Source: Oscillospiraceae bacterium
GTDB taxonomy: Bacteria > Bacillota > Clostridia > Oscillospirales > Ruminococcaceae
Length of the DNA: 59,907 nucleotides
Assembly: GCA_015067215.1 (NCBI GenBank)
Contig: SVMW01000012.1
Coordinates: 1 to 59,907, forward strand
Direction: 5' to 3'
Numbering within the stretch: position 1 is the stretch's first letter; each line of letters starts with the position of its first letter. The notes below the pieces were generated by a model, which worked only from the letters and a program-made list of their open reading frames with translations, made no database searches and was not told the origin of the DNA. This document shows positions 7,753-17,154 of this stretch, piece after piece. The position numbers and the translations under genes were made by a program.

Positions 7753-9210
7753 ATGGAAAACGAAAAAAAAGGTATAAACCCTAAGGATTTACTTGTATCA
7801 ATATTTAAATATTCTATTGCAACATGGATTAACTTTATCATCTATGGTGCTTCCCTGCTGCTTGTGGCGTGGTTTATCCCTGCAGGCACCTGGGGCCAGT
7901 TGGATATTTTCATTTCCACCTCGACACTTATAATGAACATCTGCATACTTGGCCTTGACCAGTCGTTTATGCGTTTTTTCAACGAACCGCCCGAACCTCT
8001 GGACAAAAACAGCCTGCTTGGCAACTGTTTCGGCATTTCTGCAATCTGCCTTGCGGTTACAGGCCTTTTCTGTTTTGTGTTCTGTCCTCAGCAGCTGCTG
8101 GGTGTGTTTTTCACCGAAAAATTCCCGAGCATATATGTGCTGTATCTGTTTGTAAACGCCTTTATGGCAATGGTGGGCAGATATGTAAACCTTGTTTACC
8201 GTATGTCCGGCGACATAAAACTGTACACTCTTGAAAGCGTGCTCATGCAGTTTTTCACCAAAGTATTCTTTGTGCTTGGTGTATTCTTCAGCACTGATTT
8301 AAGTTTTCTTATCGTCTTTACCGTTGCAGGCATGTCAGCTTTCGGCATAACATTTCTGTTCATTGTCCGCAAAAATATAACCATTACCCCAAAAGTTATC
8401 TTTACCCCTGCAAACCGCCACATTCTGCCATACGGCCTTGCACTTATGCCAACTGCCGTTATGCTGTGGCTCAACAGCCTGTTCAGCAAGGTTTATATTT
8501 CCAAAACCATCGGCAACGACCAGGCAGGCGTGTTCAGTATGGTAAGCACCCTGTCCCAGGTTGTGGCAATCATTCAGGCAGGCTTTGCAACCTTCTGGAG
8601 TGCATTTATATATGCAAACTACAAGACAGAACAGGAAAAAATCAAACAGGTGCACGACTATCTCACCTTTATCATAGTTGAGTTTTTCTGTGTTCTGGTT
8701 ATCTTTGAAGACATTATTTTCTGGATTCTCGGCAACGAGTATGCACAGGGCATTGAAGTTTTCCCCGTTATGGTGCTTGTGCCGGTGTTCCTCATTATCA
8801 GCGAAACAACTGTTTATGGCATTTCCATTGCCAAAAAACCTATCTATGACACCATAGGTATAGGCCTTTCCGTTGTTACAAACATCGGGTTCTGCATGCT
8901 GCTTGCCCCGTCTTTCGGCCTTTACGGTGTCTGCATTGCCCTTTGCCTTTCCAACCTTATTATGTTCATCTTCCGCACAGTTATTGCACAGAAGCTGTAT
9001 TGCTCCATTCCAAGTGCAAAACGCACCATCGTTGTATGTGCACTGCTGTTTGTGATAACATATTTCGGCACTGTATGGGCACACAACTTTGTACTTAAAG
9101 CCGCTGCAGGGCTTATTGGCATGGTGGTATACATTATCATCTACCGCAGACAGCTTGCAGCCGCACTTGGCCTTGTAAAGGAAATTCTGGGCAAATATCT
9201 TAAAAAATAG
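7753..9210 (+). CDS. Polysaccharide flippase of the MATE/Wzx superfamily
   Basis: A 485-residue protein with about 12-14 hydrophobic segments throughout and no catalytic motif, as expected for lipid-linked oligosaccharide flippases (Wzx/RfbX; PF01943/PF13440 type). The N-terminus SIFKYSIATWINFIIYGASLLLVAWFIPAGTWGQLDIFIS, written here only as a description of the first two helices, is typical. The protein should move undecaprenyl-linked glycan units across the membrane. It sits directly upstream of the O-acylation module and downstream of cell-shape genes, so it may supply the glycan modified by that module. The start at 7753 has AAAGG nearby. Confidence 0.82.
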   Translation: MENEKKGINPKDLLVSIFKYSIATWINFIIYGASLLLVAWFIPAGTWGQLDIFISTSTLIMNICILGLDQSFMRFFNEPPEPLDKNSLLGNCFGISAICLAVTGLFCFVFCPQQLLGVFFTEKFPSIYVLYLFVNAFMAMVGRYVNLVYRMSGDIKLYTLESVLMQFFTKVFFVLGVFFSTDLSFLIVFTVAGMSAFGITFLFIVRKNITITPKVIFTPANRHILPYGLALMPTAVMLWLNSLFSKVYISKTIGNDQAGVFSMVSTLSQVVAIIQAGFATFWSAFIYANYKTEQEKIKQVHDYLTFIIVEFFCVLVIFEDIIFWILGNEYAQGIEVFPVMVLVPVFLIISETTVYGISIAKKPIYDTIGIGLSVVTNIGFCMLLAPSFGLYGVCIALCLSNLIMFIFRTVIAQKLYCSIPSAKRTIVVCALLFVITYFGTVWAHNFVLKAAAGLIGMVVYIIIYRRQLAAALGLVKEILGKYLKK

Positions 9211-9336
9211 CTTTTTGCCGCACAATATTTTTTATGTTGATGCGGTTTATATATCGGGTGTAGCTTTCTGCGCCCCGCGGCAGCAGAAAACACAGCAGCT
9301 TTACGGGCTGCACACCTGAACACTAACGGAGAAAAT

Positions 9337-10686
9337 ATGAAAAAAACACAATGGCTTAAAATTATTGCATTTATGCTTATATTCTGCTTTGGTTTTGGCG
9401 TAATACAAAAAATTGTTTCCAACGCCGACTACCGCAACTATCAGTGGGTGCGCGGTTTTTATGCAGAAGAAGACGACTCCCTTGACGCTGTCTATTTAGG
9501 CTCCAGCAACTGTTACGCTTTCTGGAATCCTCTTGCAGCGTGGGAAAAATACGGCATAGCCGTATGGCCTTATGCATCCAGTGCACAGCCTATCATAGCA
9601 ACAGAACATCTTATGAAAGAGGTGCGCAAAACCCAGCCTGATGCTGTGTTTGTTGTAAACACAAACAACATTGGCGAAGCTGCCTTTTCCGCCCCTGCTG
9701 TTCACAACCTGCTGGACTATATGCCGTTTTCCTTCAACAAGCTGTCCCTCACCCACCGCCTTGCTTCCGCAGGCGATTTCACCAAGGCTCAGATAAAAGG
9801 TTTTTACATACCTATGATACGCTACCACTCCCGCTGGAACAGCCTTGTGGCAGAGGATTTCAGCCACCCGCTTAACGGCTACAAGGGGGCTGCACATTAT
9901 TCCACATATCTCGGTGATGTTCTGGATATCACAGACAAATACATCACCATTGCAGACTGCAAAAACACAAAGGATGTACCATTTGATGAACCGACCGAAG
10001 CTGCCGTGAACAGCCTTATCAATTACTGTCTGAACGAAAATGTGGAAGTGGTCTTTGTAACTGTGCCCCGCGCAAACGAAAAAACAGAACTTGTCAAAAT
10101 TGACAAACTGAACAGAATGCTTGCCGAAGCAGGCCTCGATGTGCTTGACCTTACCGAAAAGCTTGACGAAACAGGCATCGACCCTGCAGATGACTATTAC
10201 AACGAAACACACACTAACATTCACGGTTCAATAAAATTCACACAGTATGTGTCCGAATATCTCATAGAAAAATACGGCTTTGAAAACAAACGCAGTGACC
10301 CTGCCTATACAAGCTGGAACGAGGGGCTTGAAAACTACAAGTCAACTTATATGAACAAATATGTGCTGGATTACGAGCTTGACCCTGATGTGAGAGATTA
10401 CACCCTGCCTACACCTGAAAACCTTACAGCAGAAGCCAAAAACAAATCGGTTGTTCTCAGCTGGGACGCCTGTGAAGGTGCAGACGGATATGTAATCTAC
10501 AAAAAGGATTCCGAAAACAGCAACCTTTATCTGCTGAGCAGCACAAAGGATACCACCTTTACCGACAGTGAAGTTGCTGCCGGAAGCGGCAATGTTTACG
10601 GCTACACAGTTGCACCTTACAGACTTGCAGACGGCAAAGCCTTTTACGGTGACGCTGTTTATCAGCCTGTTTACGCTCAGCCCTGA
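9337..10686 (+). CDS. Membrane-anchored SGNH-hydrolase-like protein with C-terminal FN3 domain
   Basis: A 449-residue protein. An N-terminal signal anchor (residues 7-27) is followed by an SGNH-like domain: block I is VYLGSSN (Ser56/Ser57) and block V is N289-E-T-H292 with N294, where the usual Asp of Asp-x-x-His looks like Asn. Residues about 355-449 form a fibronectin type III domain (VVLSWDACEGADGYVIYKK). The position just before an MBOAT gene (35-base gap) and the fold parallel DltD, or AlgJ/AlgX in alginate acetylation. The inferred role is extracellular acyl transfer to, or selection of, the glycan acceptor. CGGAGAAAAT precedes the ATG. The FN3 tail could bind the wall polymer. Confidence 0.78.
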   Translation: MKKTQWLKIIAFMLIFCFGFGVIQKIVSNADYRNYQWVRGFYAEEDDSLDAVYLGSSNCYAFWNPLAAWEKYGIAVWPYASSAQPIIATEHLMKEVRKTQPDAVFVVNTNNIGEAAFSAPAVHNLLDYMPFSFNKLSLTHRLASAGDFTKAQIKGFYIPMIRYHSRWNSLVAEDFSHPLNGYKGAAHYSTYLGDVLDITDKYITIADCKNTKDVPFDEPTEAAVNSLINYCLNENVEVVFVTVPRANEKTELVKIDKLNRMLAEAGLDVLDLTEKLDETGIDPADDYYNETHTNIHGSIKFTQYVSEYLIEKYGFENKRSDPAYTSWNEGLENYKSTYMNKYVLDYELDPDVRDYTLPTPENLTAEAKNKSVVLSWDACEGADGYVIYKKDSENSNLYLLSSTKDTTFTDSEVAAGSGNVYGYTVAPYRLADGKAFYGDAVYQPVYAQP

Positions 10687-10721
10687 TTTTTCACCAACAA
10701 TTAACTGACAGGAATTTAATA

Positions 10722-12296
10722 ATGAGTTATCAATCTATTGAATTTATAATATTTGTACTTCTGGTCCTGCTTTTCTACTACACAGTGGGACGAAAGCATC
10801 AGAAACTTGTGCTTGCGGTGGCAAACCTGGTTTTTTATGCAGTTGCAGGTTTAAAATATCTGCCTTTTATGCTTATCACAATGGTGGCAACCTTTGCGGC
10901 AGGCAAAAAAATGGGTGCAATTTATGCCGATGCCGACGAACAGCTTAAGCTCTGTGCAGACAATGCCGAAAAAAAGGTTGTCCGTGCAAAAGCAAAAAAA
11001 GACGCCAAAAGAGTGCTGCAGCTTTCAATGTTCATCACCCTTATCTTTCTGATTGTCTGCAAATACTCTCTCTTTGCAGTTTCCAACGTAAATGCAGTGC
11101 TTGCACATTTTGGTGCTGCACAGATACCTATGTTCAGAATGGTTCTGCCGCTGGGCATTTCCTTCTACTCTTTTATGGCTCTCAGCTATGTGCTGGACAT
11201 TTACTGGAAGAGATATAAAGCAGAACAGAACTTTATCAACTATGCTGTATATCTTGCATACTTCCCTCATGTTGTGCAGGGGCCTATTGACCGTTTCAAC
11301 GAATTTTCAAAGCAGCTTGAACAGCCTGTTGCCCTTGACTACAAAACAATTACATACGGTGCACAGCTTGCTTTGTGGGGATTTTTCCAGAAACTTGTTA
11401 TCGCTGACCGACTTGGCATTCTGGTAGACACCGTACTTGCAGACTGGGCTTCCTACACAGGCGGCATGCTGTTCTTTATCATAGTTGTGTTCTCTGTGCA
11501 GATATATGCAGACTTTTCCGGCTGTATCGACATTGTTACAGGTGTTTCGGAAATGCTTGGCATAAAGCTGAGAAAAAACTTCAACCATCCGTACTTTTCA
11601 AGAACAATGGCAGAGTTCTGGCGCCGCTGGCACATCTCCCTGCAGGAATGGTTTAAGGATTATGTTTACTATCCTGTATCAGCCTCTGCTTTTATGAAAA
11701 AGCTGAAAAAATCCTCAAAGGAAAAATTCGGTCTCAGAACAAGCGAACTTGCAGCGTCCTGTTTTCCTATTTTTGTGGTATGGTGTGTTACAGGCATCTG
11801 GCACGGTGCTGCATGGAAATTTGTGCTGTGGGGCATGTTCCACGCCGCATTGCTTATCGGCAGTCAGATTTTTGCACCGCTGTTCAAAAAAGTACCTGAA
11901 GTTCTGAAACTCAACACCGAAACCTACGGCTTCAGATTTTTCCAGATTATGCGCACATTTATACTGTGCTGCATAGGCCGTATCTTTTTCCGCAGCGATG
12001 ACTTTGCAATGTCTGTGGGCATTATCAGCAAGGTTATCCACAACACAAACCTGCCGTCCATTACACAGACAATAGAGATTCTCGGTGCCGTAGACGTTTT
12101 AGTTGTTGTGTTTGCAATAATACTTCTGCTTGCAGTGGACATTATTCAGGAAAAAACAAGCGTCAGAGACCTGCTTGCAAAGGAAAACTACATCACCCGC
12201 TGGATTGTCTTTTTTGCAATTCTGTTTATAATTATACTTACAGGCATCTATGGCCCGGGTTACAACGCAAGCAGCTTTATATATGAACAATTTTAA
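10722..12296 (+). CDS. MBOAT membrane-bound O-acyltransferase (DltB/AlgI type)
   Basis: A 524-residue polytopic protein of the MBOAT family. The two conserved histidines are visible: H304 in FWRRWHISLQEWF and the catalytic H361 in VTGIWHGAAWKF. MVLPLGISFYSFMALSYVLD and QGPIDRF are further family hallmarks. MBOATs of the DltB/AlgI/PatA class move an acyl group from a cytoplasmic carrier through the membrane to an extracellular hydroxyl. A carrier-protein gene lies 20 bases downstream, as in dlt operons, so the donor is probably the acylated carrier rather than acyl-CoA. It is not named dltB because the linked ligase does not look D-alanine specific. Confidence 0.9.
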   Translation: MSYQSIEFIIFVLLVLLFYYTVGRKHQKLVLAVANLVFYAVAGLKYLPFMLITMVATFAAGKKMGAIYADADEQLKLCADNAEKKVVRAKAKKDAKRVLQLSMFITLIFLIVCKYSLFAVSNVNAVLAHFGAAQIPMFRMVLPLGISFYSFMALSYVLDIYWKRYKAEQNFINYAVYLAYFPHVVQGPIDRFNEFSKQLEQPVALDYKTITYGAQLALWGFFQKLVIADRLGILVDTVLADWASYTGGMLFFIIVVFSVQIYADFSGCIDIVTGVSEMLGIKLRKNFNHPYFSRTMAEFWRRWHISLQEWFKDYVYYPVSASAFMKKLKKSSKEKFGLRTSELAASCFPIFVVWCVTGIWHGAAWKFVLWGMFHAALLIGSQIFAPLFKKVPEVLKLNTETYGFRFFQIMRTFILCCIGRIFFRSDDFAMSVGIISKVIHNTNLPSITQTIEILGAVDVLVVVFAIILLLAVDIIQEKTSVRDLLAKENYITRWIVFFAILFIIILTGIYGPGYNASSFIYEQF

Positions 12297-12316
12297 TCAA
12301 AAAGGAGATTTTTATT

Positions 12317-12538
12317 ATGGAACAACTTCTTGCTATGCTTAAAGAAAGCTACCCTCTTATCGATTTTGAAAATCAGAAACAGCTTATGACAGACGGTATT
12401 CTGGACTCAATTGCTGTTGTTGCTATTATTGCAGCTATCGAAGATATGTTTGATATTTCCGTTACTATGGAATACATTCAGCCTGACTACTTTGAATCTG
12501 TTGAAACAATGTGGGAAATGATTGAGGAATTACAATAA
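12317..12538 (+). CDS. Acyl/peptidyl carrier protein (DltC-like)
   Basis: A 73-residue acidic four-helix carrier. The phosphopantetheine attachment serine is S31 in DGILDSIAVVAI; DSI matches the DSL/DSI motif of ACP, PCP and DltC. AAAAAGGAG lies upstream. It is too short and too divergent to be the fatty-acid AcpP. Its stop overlaps the start of the transporter gene by one base (TAATG), which implies translational coupling. It would be primed by a 4'-phosphopantetheinyl transferase; AcpS is encoded at 59194. The inferred role is to hold the activated carboxylate between the ligase (13970) and the MBOAT (10722). Confidence 0.88.
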   Translation: MEQLLAMLKESYPLIDFENQKQLMTDGILDSIAVVAIIAAIEDMFDISVTMEYIQPDYFESVETMWEMIEELQ

Positions 12539-13959
12539 TGAAAAACTACAATAAATTAAAACGCACTATTACCGGTCCGGTTTTGTTTATTCTCTGTTAT
12601 CTTTTTCTTCCTGTTTCAGTTTTTCCTGAAGCAGCAGCACGCGCTGCTATCGGCACCGTTGCCTGGACTGCCTTCTGGTGGATTACCGCACCTGTTGGCT
12701 TTGCAGTAACAGCATTTCTGCCTATAGCTCTCAACGCACTGTTTTCTATTGCCGACATGTCCAAGGTAATAGCAAACTATTCTTCCGAAACCATTCTGCT
12801 TCTGCTTGGTGCTTCCATTATTTCCATTTCCTGGGAAGAAACCGGACTTGACTACCGCATTTCTGCAAAATTTCTTTCCCTTATAGGAAGCAACCTGAGA
12901 AAACAGATTATCTTCTGGTTTATACTTTCCGCAGGTCTTTCCACCATTCTGCCAAACGCTGTTGTATGCGCAACCATTACACCTATTGCGGTTTCCATGC
13001 TGCGATATGTAGGCGAACATGACATTGCAAAAAGCCGCGTAGGCAGTCTTCTGCTGCTTACAATTGCATACGGCACAGGTGTAGGCGGCCTTGCCTCACC
13101 TCTTGGCGGTGCGATGAACCTTGTTACAGTTGATTACCTTGAACAGCTGACAGGTATGGAATACATGTACACCTCCTGGGTGGTACGTTTCCTGCCTATT
13201 ATGCTTGTGCTGGTTATAAGCAACATCCTTATGCTGCTTATCGGCGTTAAAAAGAGTGAAGAAATAGGCGGTTCAAAGGAATACTTTGAAACACAGTTCA
13301 AAAAAATGCCCCCTATGACAATGCAGGAAAAAGCATCCCTGTGGCTGTTCATCATTGCCACCGTTCTTGCTTTCTCCCGTCAGCTTTATCAGGATATGCT
13401 GCCGGGGCTTAAACCTGCCTATGTTTTCATCATCTGTGCAATCTTTTCCTTCCTTATTCCAACCGAAGAAGGCTCCCGCCTTATGAGCTGGAAAAGCACA
13501 CAGAAACGCATTGAATGGGAACTTATGTATGTGTTTGCAGGCGGTCTTGCTGTCGGCACACTGGTTAACAATTCCGGTGCTGCAGCAAACATAGGTGAGC
13601 TTGTTTCCCGTATGGAATTCAACAGCACATTTGTGCTTATTCTCATTATCATCACAATGACGGTGCTTTTGTCCGACGTTACAAGCAACACCGCAACAGC
13701 TGCTGTTGCAATGCCTATTGTTATCAGCATTGTACAGGGTATGGGGCTCAATGCAATTCCTTACGTTTATATTGCTTCCATCGGTGTAAACCTGTCCTAT
13801 ATGCTGCCTACATCCATCCGCGCTATCCCTGTAGGCTACGGGCTGGAACCACAGTATATGCTGAAAAAAGGTATGCCGATTACAATTGTTGTAATTTTGC
13901 TTATGTCCGTTTTAAGCTGGGCTATGCTTACCTACTGGCCTGCTTTCAGCACAATTTAA
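12538..13959 (+). CDS. SLC13/DASS-type anion (carboxylate) transporter
   Basis: A 473-residue protein with about 11 hydrophobic segments. The divalent anion:sodium symporter (DASS, SLC13) signature is visible: S383-N384-T385 in DVTSNTATAAVAMPI binds sodium and substrate, and the first half-repeat has the equivalent LP-N140-A in place of SNT. Family members move succinate, citrate, other di/tricarboxylates or sulfate. Its start overlaps the carrier stop by one base and the ligase follows after 10 bases, so it is an integral part of the operon. No D-alanylation operon needs such a transporter. I infer it imports the acid that is then activated; export of a by-product is an alternative. Confidence 0.85.
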   Translation: MKNYNKLKRTITGPVLFILCYLFLPVSVFPEAAARAAIGTVAWTAFWWITAPVGFAVTAFLPIALNALFSIADMSKVIANYSSETILLLLGASIISISWEETGLDYRISAKFLSLIGSNLRKQIIFWFILSAGLSTILPNAVVCATITPIAVSMLRYVGEHDIAKSRVGSLLLLTIAYGTGVGGLASPLGGAMNLVTVDYLEQLTGMEYMYTSWVVRFLPIMLVLVISNILMLLIGVKKSEEIGGSKEYFETQFKKMPPMTMQEKASLWLFIIATVLAFSRQLYQDMLPGLKPAYVFIICAIFSFLIPTEEGSRLMSWKSTQKRIEWELMYVFAGGLAVGTLVNNSGAAANIGELVSRMEFNSTFVLILIIITMTVLLSDVTSNTATAAVAMPIVISIVQGMGLNAIPYVYIASIGVNLSYMLPTSIRAIPVGYGLEPQYMLKKGMPITIVVILLMSVLSWAMLTYWPAFSTI

Positions 13960-13969
13960 GAGGTGAACA

Positions 13970-15433
13970 ATGTTTAATTCAATTACCGAAGCCGTATTTC
14001 ACTATGAAAAGCTTCAGCCGCAGAAACTCTGCCTTGCTGATGACACTTCCTCTGTGACATACAGTGAATACGGTGAAAAAATAAGAAAATATGCCGGCGT
14101 TTTTGCCTCCTGCGGCATTGCCCGAGGCGACACTGTGGTTGTGGAAGCCAGCCAGACCATTGAATATCTTGCTATGGAACTGGCACTTCAGCTGATTGGT
14201 GCAGTGTTTGTTCCTGTTGAACACAACTGCGCTGCAGAAAAAATACGCTCCTTTGCAGACCGTGCCGATGCAAAGGCTGTTATTACAGTAAAGGAAGACG
14301 AATACTCTGTACCGCTTGTTTTCACCTATGCTTCCCTGCTGGAAAAATATCAGACATCACAGCAGTATATGCCGGAAAAACTGCCCCTTAAAAGCGATAT
14401 CAGCGAAATTCTGTTCTCCACAGGCACTACAGGCAAGGAAAAAGGCATTGTCATCACCCACGGCAACAACATTGCCCTTGCCGAAAATGTAATGTACGGC
14501 GTTGAAATGGAAAAAGACAATGTGGAAATGATTCCATCCCCGATGAACCATTCCCACGGGCTGCGCCGTTACTATGCAAATATGTACAACGGCTGTACAG
14601 TTGTTCTGCTGGGCAGCGCAATGAATGTACGTCTGTTTTTCGCCAACATCGACAAATACGGTGTAAACTCCATGGACCTTGTGCCTACTGCACTGTCCGT
14701 TATACTTAAGCTTTCCAAAGACAAATTTGCAGAATATGCAGACAGAATCAGATATATTCAGTTTGGTGCCGCACCTATGATGGAGGCAGATTCTGCCAGA
14801 ATCTGTTCCCTGTTGCCTGACACAAGGCTGTACAACTTCTACGGCAGCACCGAAAGCGGCTGCATCTGCATTTACAACTTCAACCGCCCTGACAGCAAAA
14901 AGCATTGCATAGGCAAGCCTGCACACAATGCAAAGATTGTTATTGTGGACGATAACCGCAGCGAAATTGTTTCCCACAAGGACAACACAGGCCTGCTGGC
15001 AAGCTATGGCGGCATGAATATGTCCGGTTACTGGAAGGACGAAGAAGAAACCGCAAAAGTGCTTATAGACGGTGCTGTATACTCCAACGACGTTGCTTAT
15101 TTTGACCAGGACGGCGATATTATTCTGCTGGGCAGAAAAGGCGATGTTATCAATGTCGGCGGCAACAAGGTTTCCCCTGAAGAAATTGAAAACGCTGTAA
15201 AGAAAATTGAAGGCGTTGCAGACTGCGGTGTTATTCCTGTAGCAGACCCTATGAAAGGCCAGGTGCCTAAACTGTTTGTGGAAATGTCTCAGGGACACAG
15301 CTTTGACGCTGCAAAAATCCGCAACTGGATTGCCGCAAATATGGAACCTTACAAGGTGCCTGCTGTAATTGTGGAAATTGATAAAATTCCGCGCAGCTAC
15401 AACGGCAAACTGCTGAGAAAAGAACTTAAATAG
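13970..15433 (+). CDS. AMP-forming acyl ligase for the carrier protein
   Basis: A 487-residue ANL-superfamily adenylating enzyme. Motifs: P-loop 150-STGTTGKEKG-159, A4 region SPMNHSHGL (about 190-198), A5 YGSTESG (291-297), A8 GRKGDVINVGGNKVSPEE, and the C-terminal catalytic Lys480 in NGKLLRKEL. The A4 His-x-x-Gly resembles acyl/aryl-acid ligases (the FHxxGL type). D-alanine ligases (DltA) instead carry an Asp there for the amino group, so a non-amino carboxylic acid is expected. AGAGGTGAACA precedes the ATG. It is the last gene of the operon and a strong terminator follows. The inferred reaction is acid plus ATP plus holo-carrier to acyl-carrier. Confidence 0.85.
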   Translation: MFNSITEAVFHYEKLQPQKLCLADDTSSVTYSEYGEKIRKYAGVFASCGIARGDTVVVEASQTIEYLAMELALQLIGAVFVPVEHNCAAEKIRSFADRADAKAVITVKEDEYSVPLVFTYASLLEKYQTSQQYMPEKLPLKSDISEILFSTGTTGKEKGIVITHGNNIALAENVMYGVEMEKDNVEMIPSPMNHSHGLRRYYANMYNGCTVVLLGSAMNVRLFFANIDKYGVNSMDLVPTALSVILKLSKDKFAEYADRIRYIQFGAAPMMEADSARICSLLPDTRLYNFYGSTESGCICIYNFNRPDSKKHCIGKPAHNAKIVIVDDNRSEIVSHKDNTGLLASYGGMNMSGYWKDEEETAKVLIDGAVYSNDVAYFDQDGDIILLGRKGDVINVGGNKVSPEEIENAVKKIEGVADCGVIPVADPMKGQVPKLFVEMSQGHSFDAAKIRNWIAANMEPYKVPAVIVEIDKIPRSYNGKLLRKELK

Positions 15434-15441
15434 CAAAATAA

Positions 15442-15472
15442 AAAGGACCTCTCCGGAGGTCCTTTGTTTTTT
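15442..15472 (+). terminator. Terminator of the O-acylation operon
   Basis: Perfect 10-bp stem AAAGGACCTC (15442-15451) / GAGGTCCTTT (15456-15465), TCCG loop, then G and six Ts. It ends the plus-strand block that runs from 4747. Confidence 0.9.
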
Positions 15473-15516
15473 GTTCAGATTTCAGCACAGTTTATACACT
15501 GTGTGACATCCGCAGT

Positions 15517-16992
15517 TTAGCCGTTCTGTTTTTCGTTGAGCAGTCTCATCTGTTCAAGCCACAGTTTTTCGCTGTAGTCAACATAGTAGATGTGCGGATA
15601 TTCCAGACGTTTAAGTTCGTCCCACAAAGTTTCTTCAACCTGCTGTTTGCAGAATGCCTTGATTTCGTCAATTGACGGACTTTCGTAAACCCTTTTGCCG
15701 TTTTCGAAAATAGGTTTAAGCATCGGCACAAGTCGAACATTTGTAAGTGTCTGGCGTTTCCATGGCTGTGTAGGGGAGAAGATTGTGATTTCCTGTGGTT
15801 CAAGTTCAACTTCTTCATCGTGAATTGTAATATAGTCAGCCATAGCTTTGCCTGTTGCCTTGTCAAAGATGCGGTAAACCTGTTTTCTGTACGGAATCGT
15901 AATTTTTTCGGTACTTGCGCTGATTTTGATTTTAGGTTCATAGGTGCCGTCAGGTTTTTTAACAGCAACCAGCTTGTAAACACCGCCCAGCACAGGTGTG
16001 GTACGGCTTGTAATCATACATTCACCAACACCAAATGAGTCAATTTTTGCATCGTTGATAAGCAAATCGCGGATGATGTATTCGTCAAGGGAGTTGGATG
16101 CGATAATTTTGCAGTCAGGATAGCCGGCTTCATCCAGCATAATTCTTGCCTGTTTGGAAAGGTACGCAATGTCGCCTGAGTCAATGCGTACACCAACAGG
16201 GCGTTTGCCCATTGGTTTCAGCACTTCGTCAAACACTTTAATTGCATTAGGAATACCGCTTTTGAGAACATTGTATGTATCAATAAGCAGAATTGTGTTG
16301 TCAGGATAAACCTGTGCAAAGGTTTTGAATGCTTCGTATTCACTCGGGAACATCTGCACCCATGCATGTGCCATTGTGCCGCCTGCAGGAATGCCCATAT
16401 CACGTTCCATCATTGTGTTGGAGGAGGACACACATCCGCCGATGTAGCAGGCGCGTGTGCCAAAGTTTGCAGCGTCAACACCCTGTGCTCTTCTTGCACC
16501 GAATTCCTGCACAGGACGGCCCATTGCACTGCGTACAATACGGTTTGCCTTTGTTGCAATAAGTGTCTGGTGGTTCAGCAGGATAAGCAATGCTGTCTCA
16601 AGCAGCTGAGCCTGAATTGCAGGGCCTTCCACCACAAAGGATGGTTCTTTAGGAAATACAGGTGTGCCTTCTTCCATAGCCCATACATTACATTCAAATT
16701 TAAAATCCCTGAGATACTGCAGAAATTCTTCGCTGAAAATTTTTCTGCTGCGGAGATATTCAATATCCTTGTCTGTAAAAGACAGGTTTTCAAGATAGTC
16801 TATTGCCTGTTCCAGACCGCAGAAAATTGCAAAGCCGCCGTTGTCAGGCACCTTGCGGAAAAACACATCATAAACGCACACAATGTCGCGCATCTCGCTT
16901 TTAAACACACCGTTTGCCATTGTAAGCTCATAAAAGTCGGTCAAAATTGATAAATTGCGTGGGTCTTCAACGCAAAAGCTGGTTTTTGCCAT
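15517..16992 (-). CDS. pncB: Nicotinate phosphoribosyltransferase
   Basis: A 491-residue enzyme of NAD salvage that converts nicotinate, PRPP and ATP to nicotinate mononucleotide. It shows the family's LTDFYELTMANG start, the EFGARRAQG region with the PRPP-binding arginines, TMAHAWVQ, LIDTYN, GVRIDSGDIAYLSK and the Gly-rich FGVGE phosphate loop. Length fits the family. The ATG at 16992 (MAKTSF) is chosen with GAAGGAG 12 bases upstream; ATGs at 17004 and 17013 are possible but their ribosome-site spacing is worse. It is a single gene, convergent with the ligase operon. Confidence 0.92.
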   Translation of the reverse strand: MAKTSFCVEDPRNLSILTDFYELTMANGVFKSEMRDIVCVYDVFFRKVPDNGGFAIFCGLEQAIDYLENLSFTDKDIEYLRSRKIFSEEFLQYLRDFKFECNVWAMEEGTPVFPKEPSFVVEGPAIQAQLLETALLILLNHQTLIATKANRIVRSAMGRPVQEFGARRAQGVDAANFGTRACYIGGCVSSSNTMMERDMGIPAGGTMAHAWVQMFPSEYEAFKTFAQVYPDNTILLIDTYNVLKSGIPNAIKVFDEVLKPMGKRPVGVRIDSGDIAYLSKQARIMLDEAGYPDCKIIASNSLDEYIIRDLLINDAKIDSFGVGECMITSRTTPVLGGVYKLVAVKKPDGTYEPKIKISASTEKITIPYRKQVYRIFDKATGKAMADYITIHDEEVELEPQEITIFSPTQPWKRQTLTNVRLVPMLKPIFENGKRVYESPSIDEIKAFCKQQVEETLWDELKRLEYPHIYYVDYSEKLWLEQMRLLNEKQNG

Positions 16993-17154
16993 GGTATTGT
17001 ACATCTCCTTCATACACTTTCTTTAATAAACTCAGGTAAAAGAAACCCTGAGGATAAATCACATTACATCTGTCCGTCTGCCTGTTCTTATACAGCTGCG
17101 GGACAGTTCTTCCGGCTGTTCTGCCGGCATATCAGTTAACTTCCGTCAAAACAT

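Noticed and set aside
9337-15433. Naming the operon dltABCD
   Set aside because: The ligase pocket motif does not match D-alanine ligases and a transporter is inserted, so D-alanylation names would be misleading.
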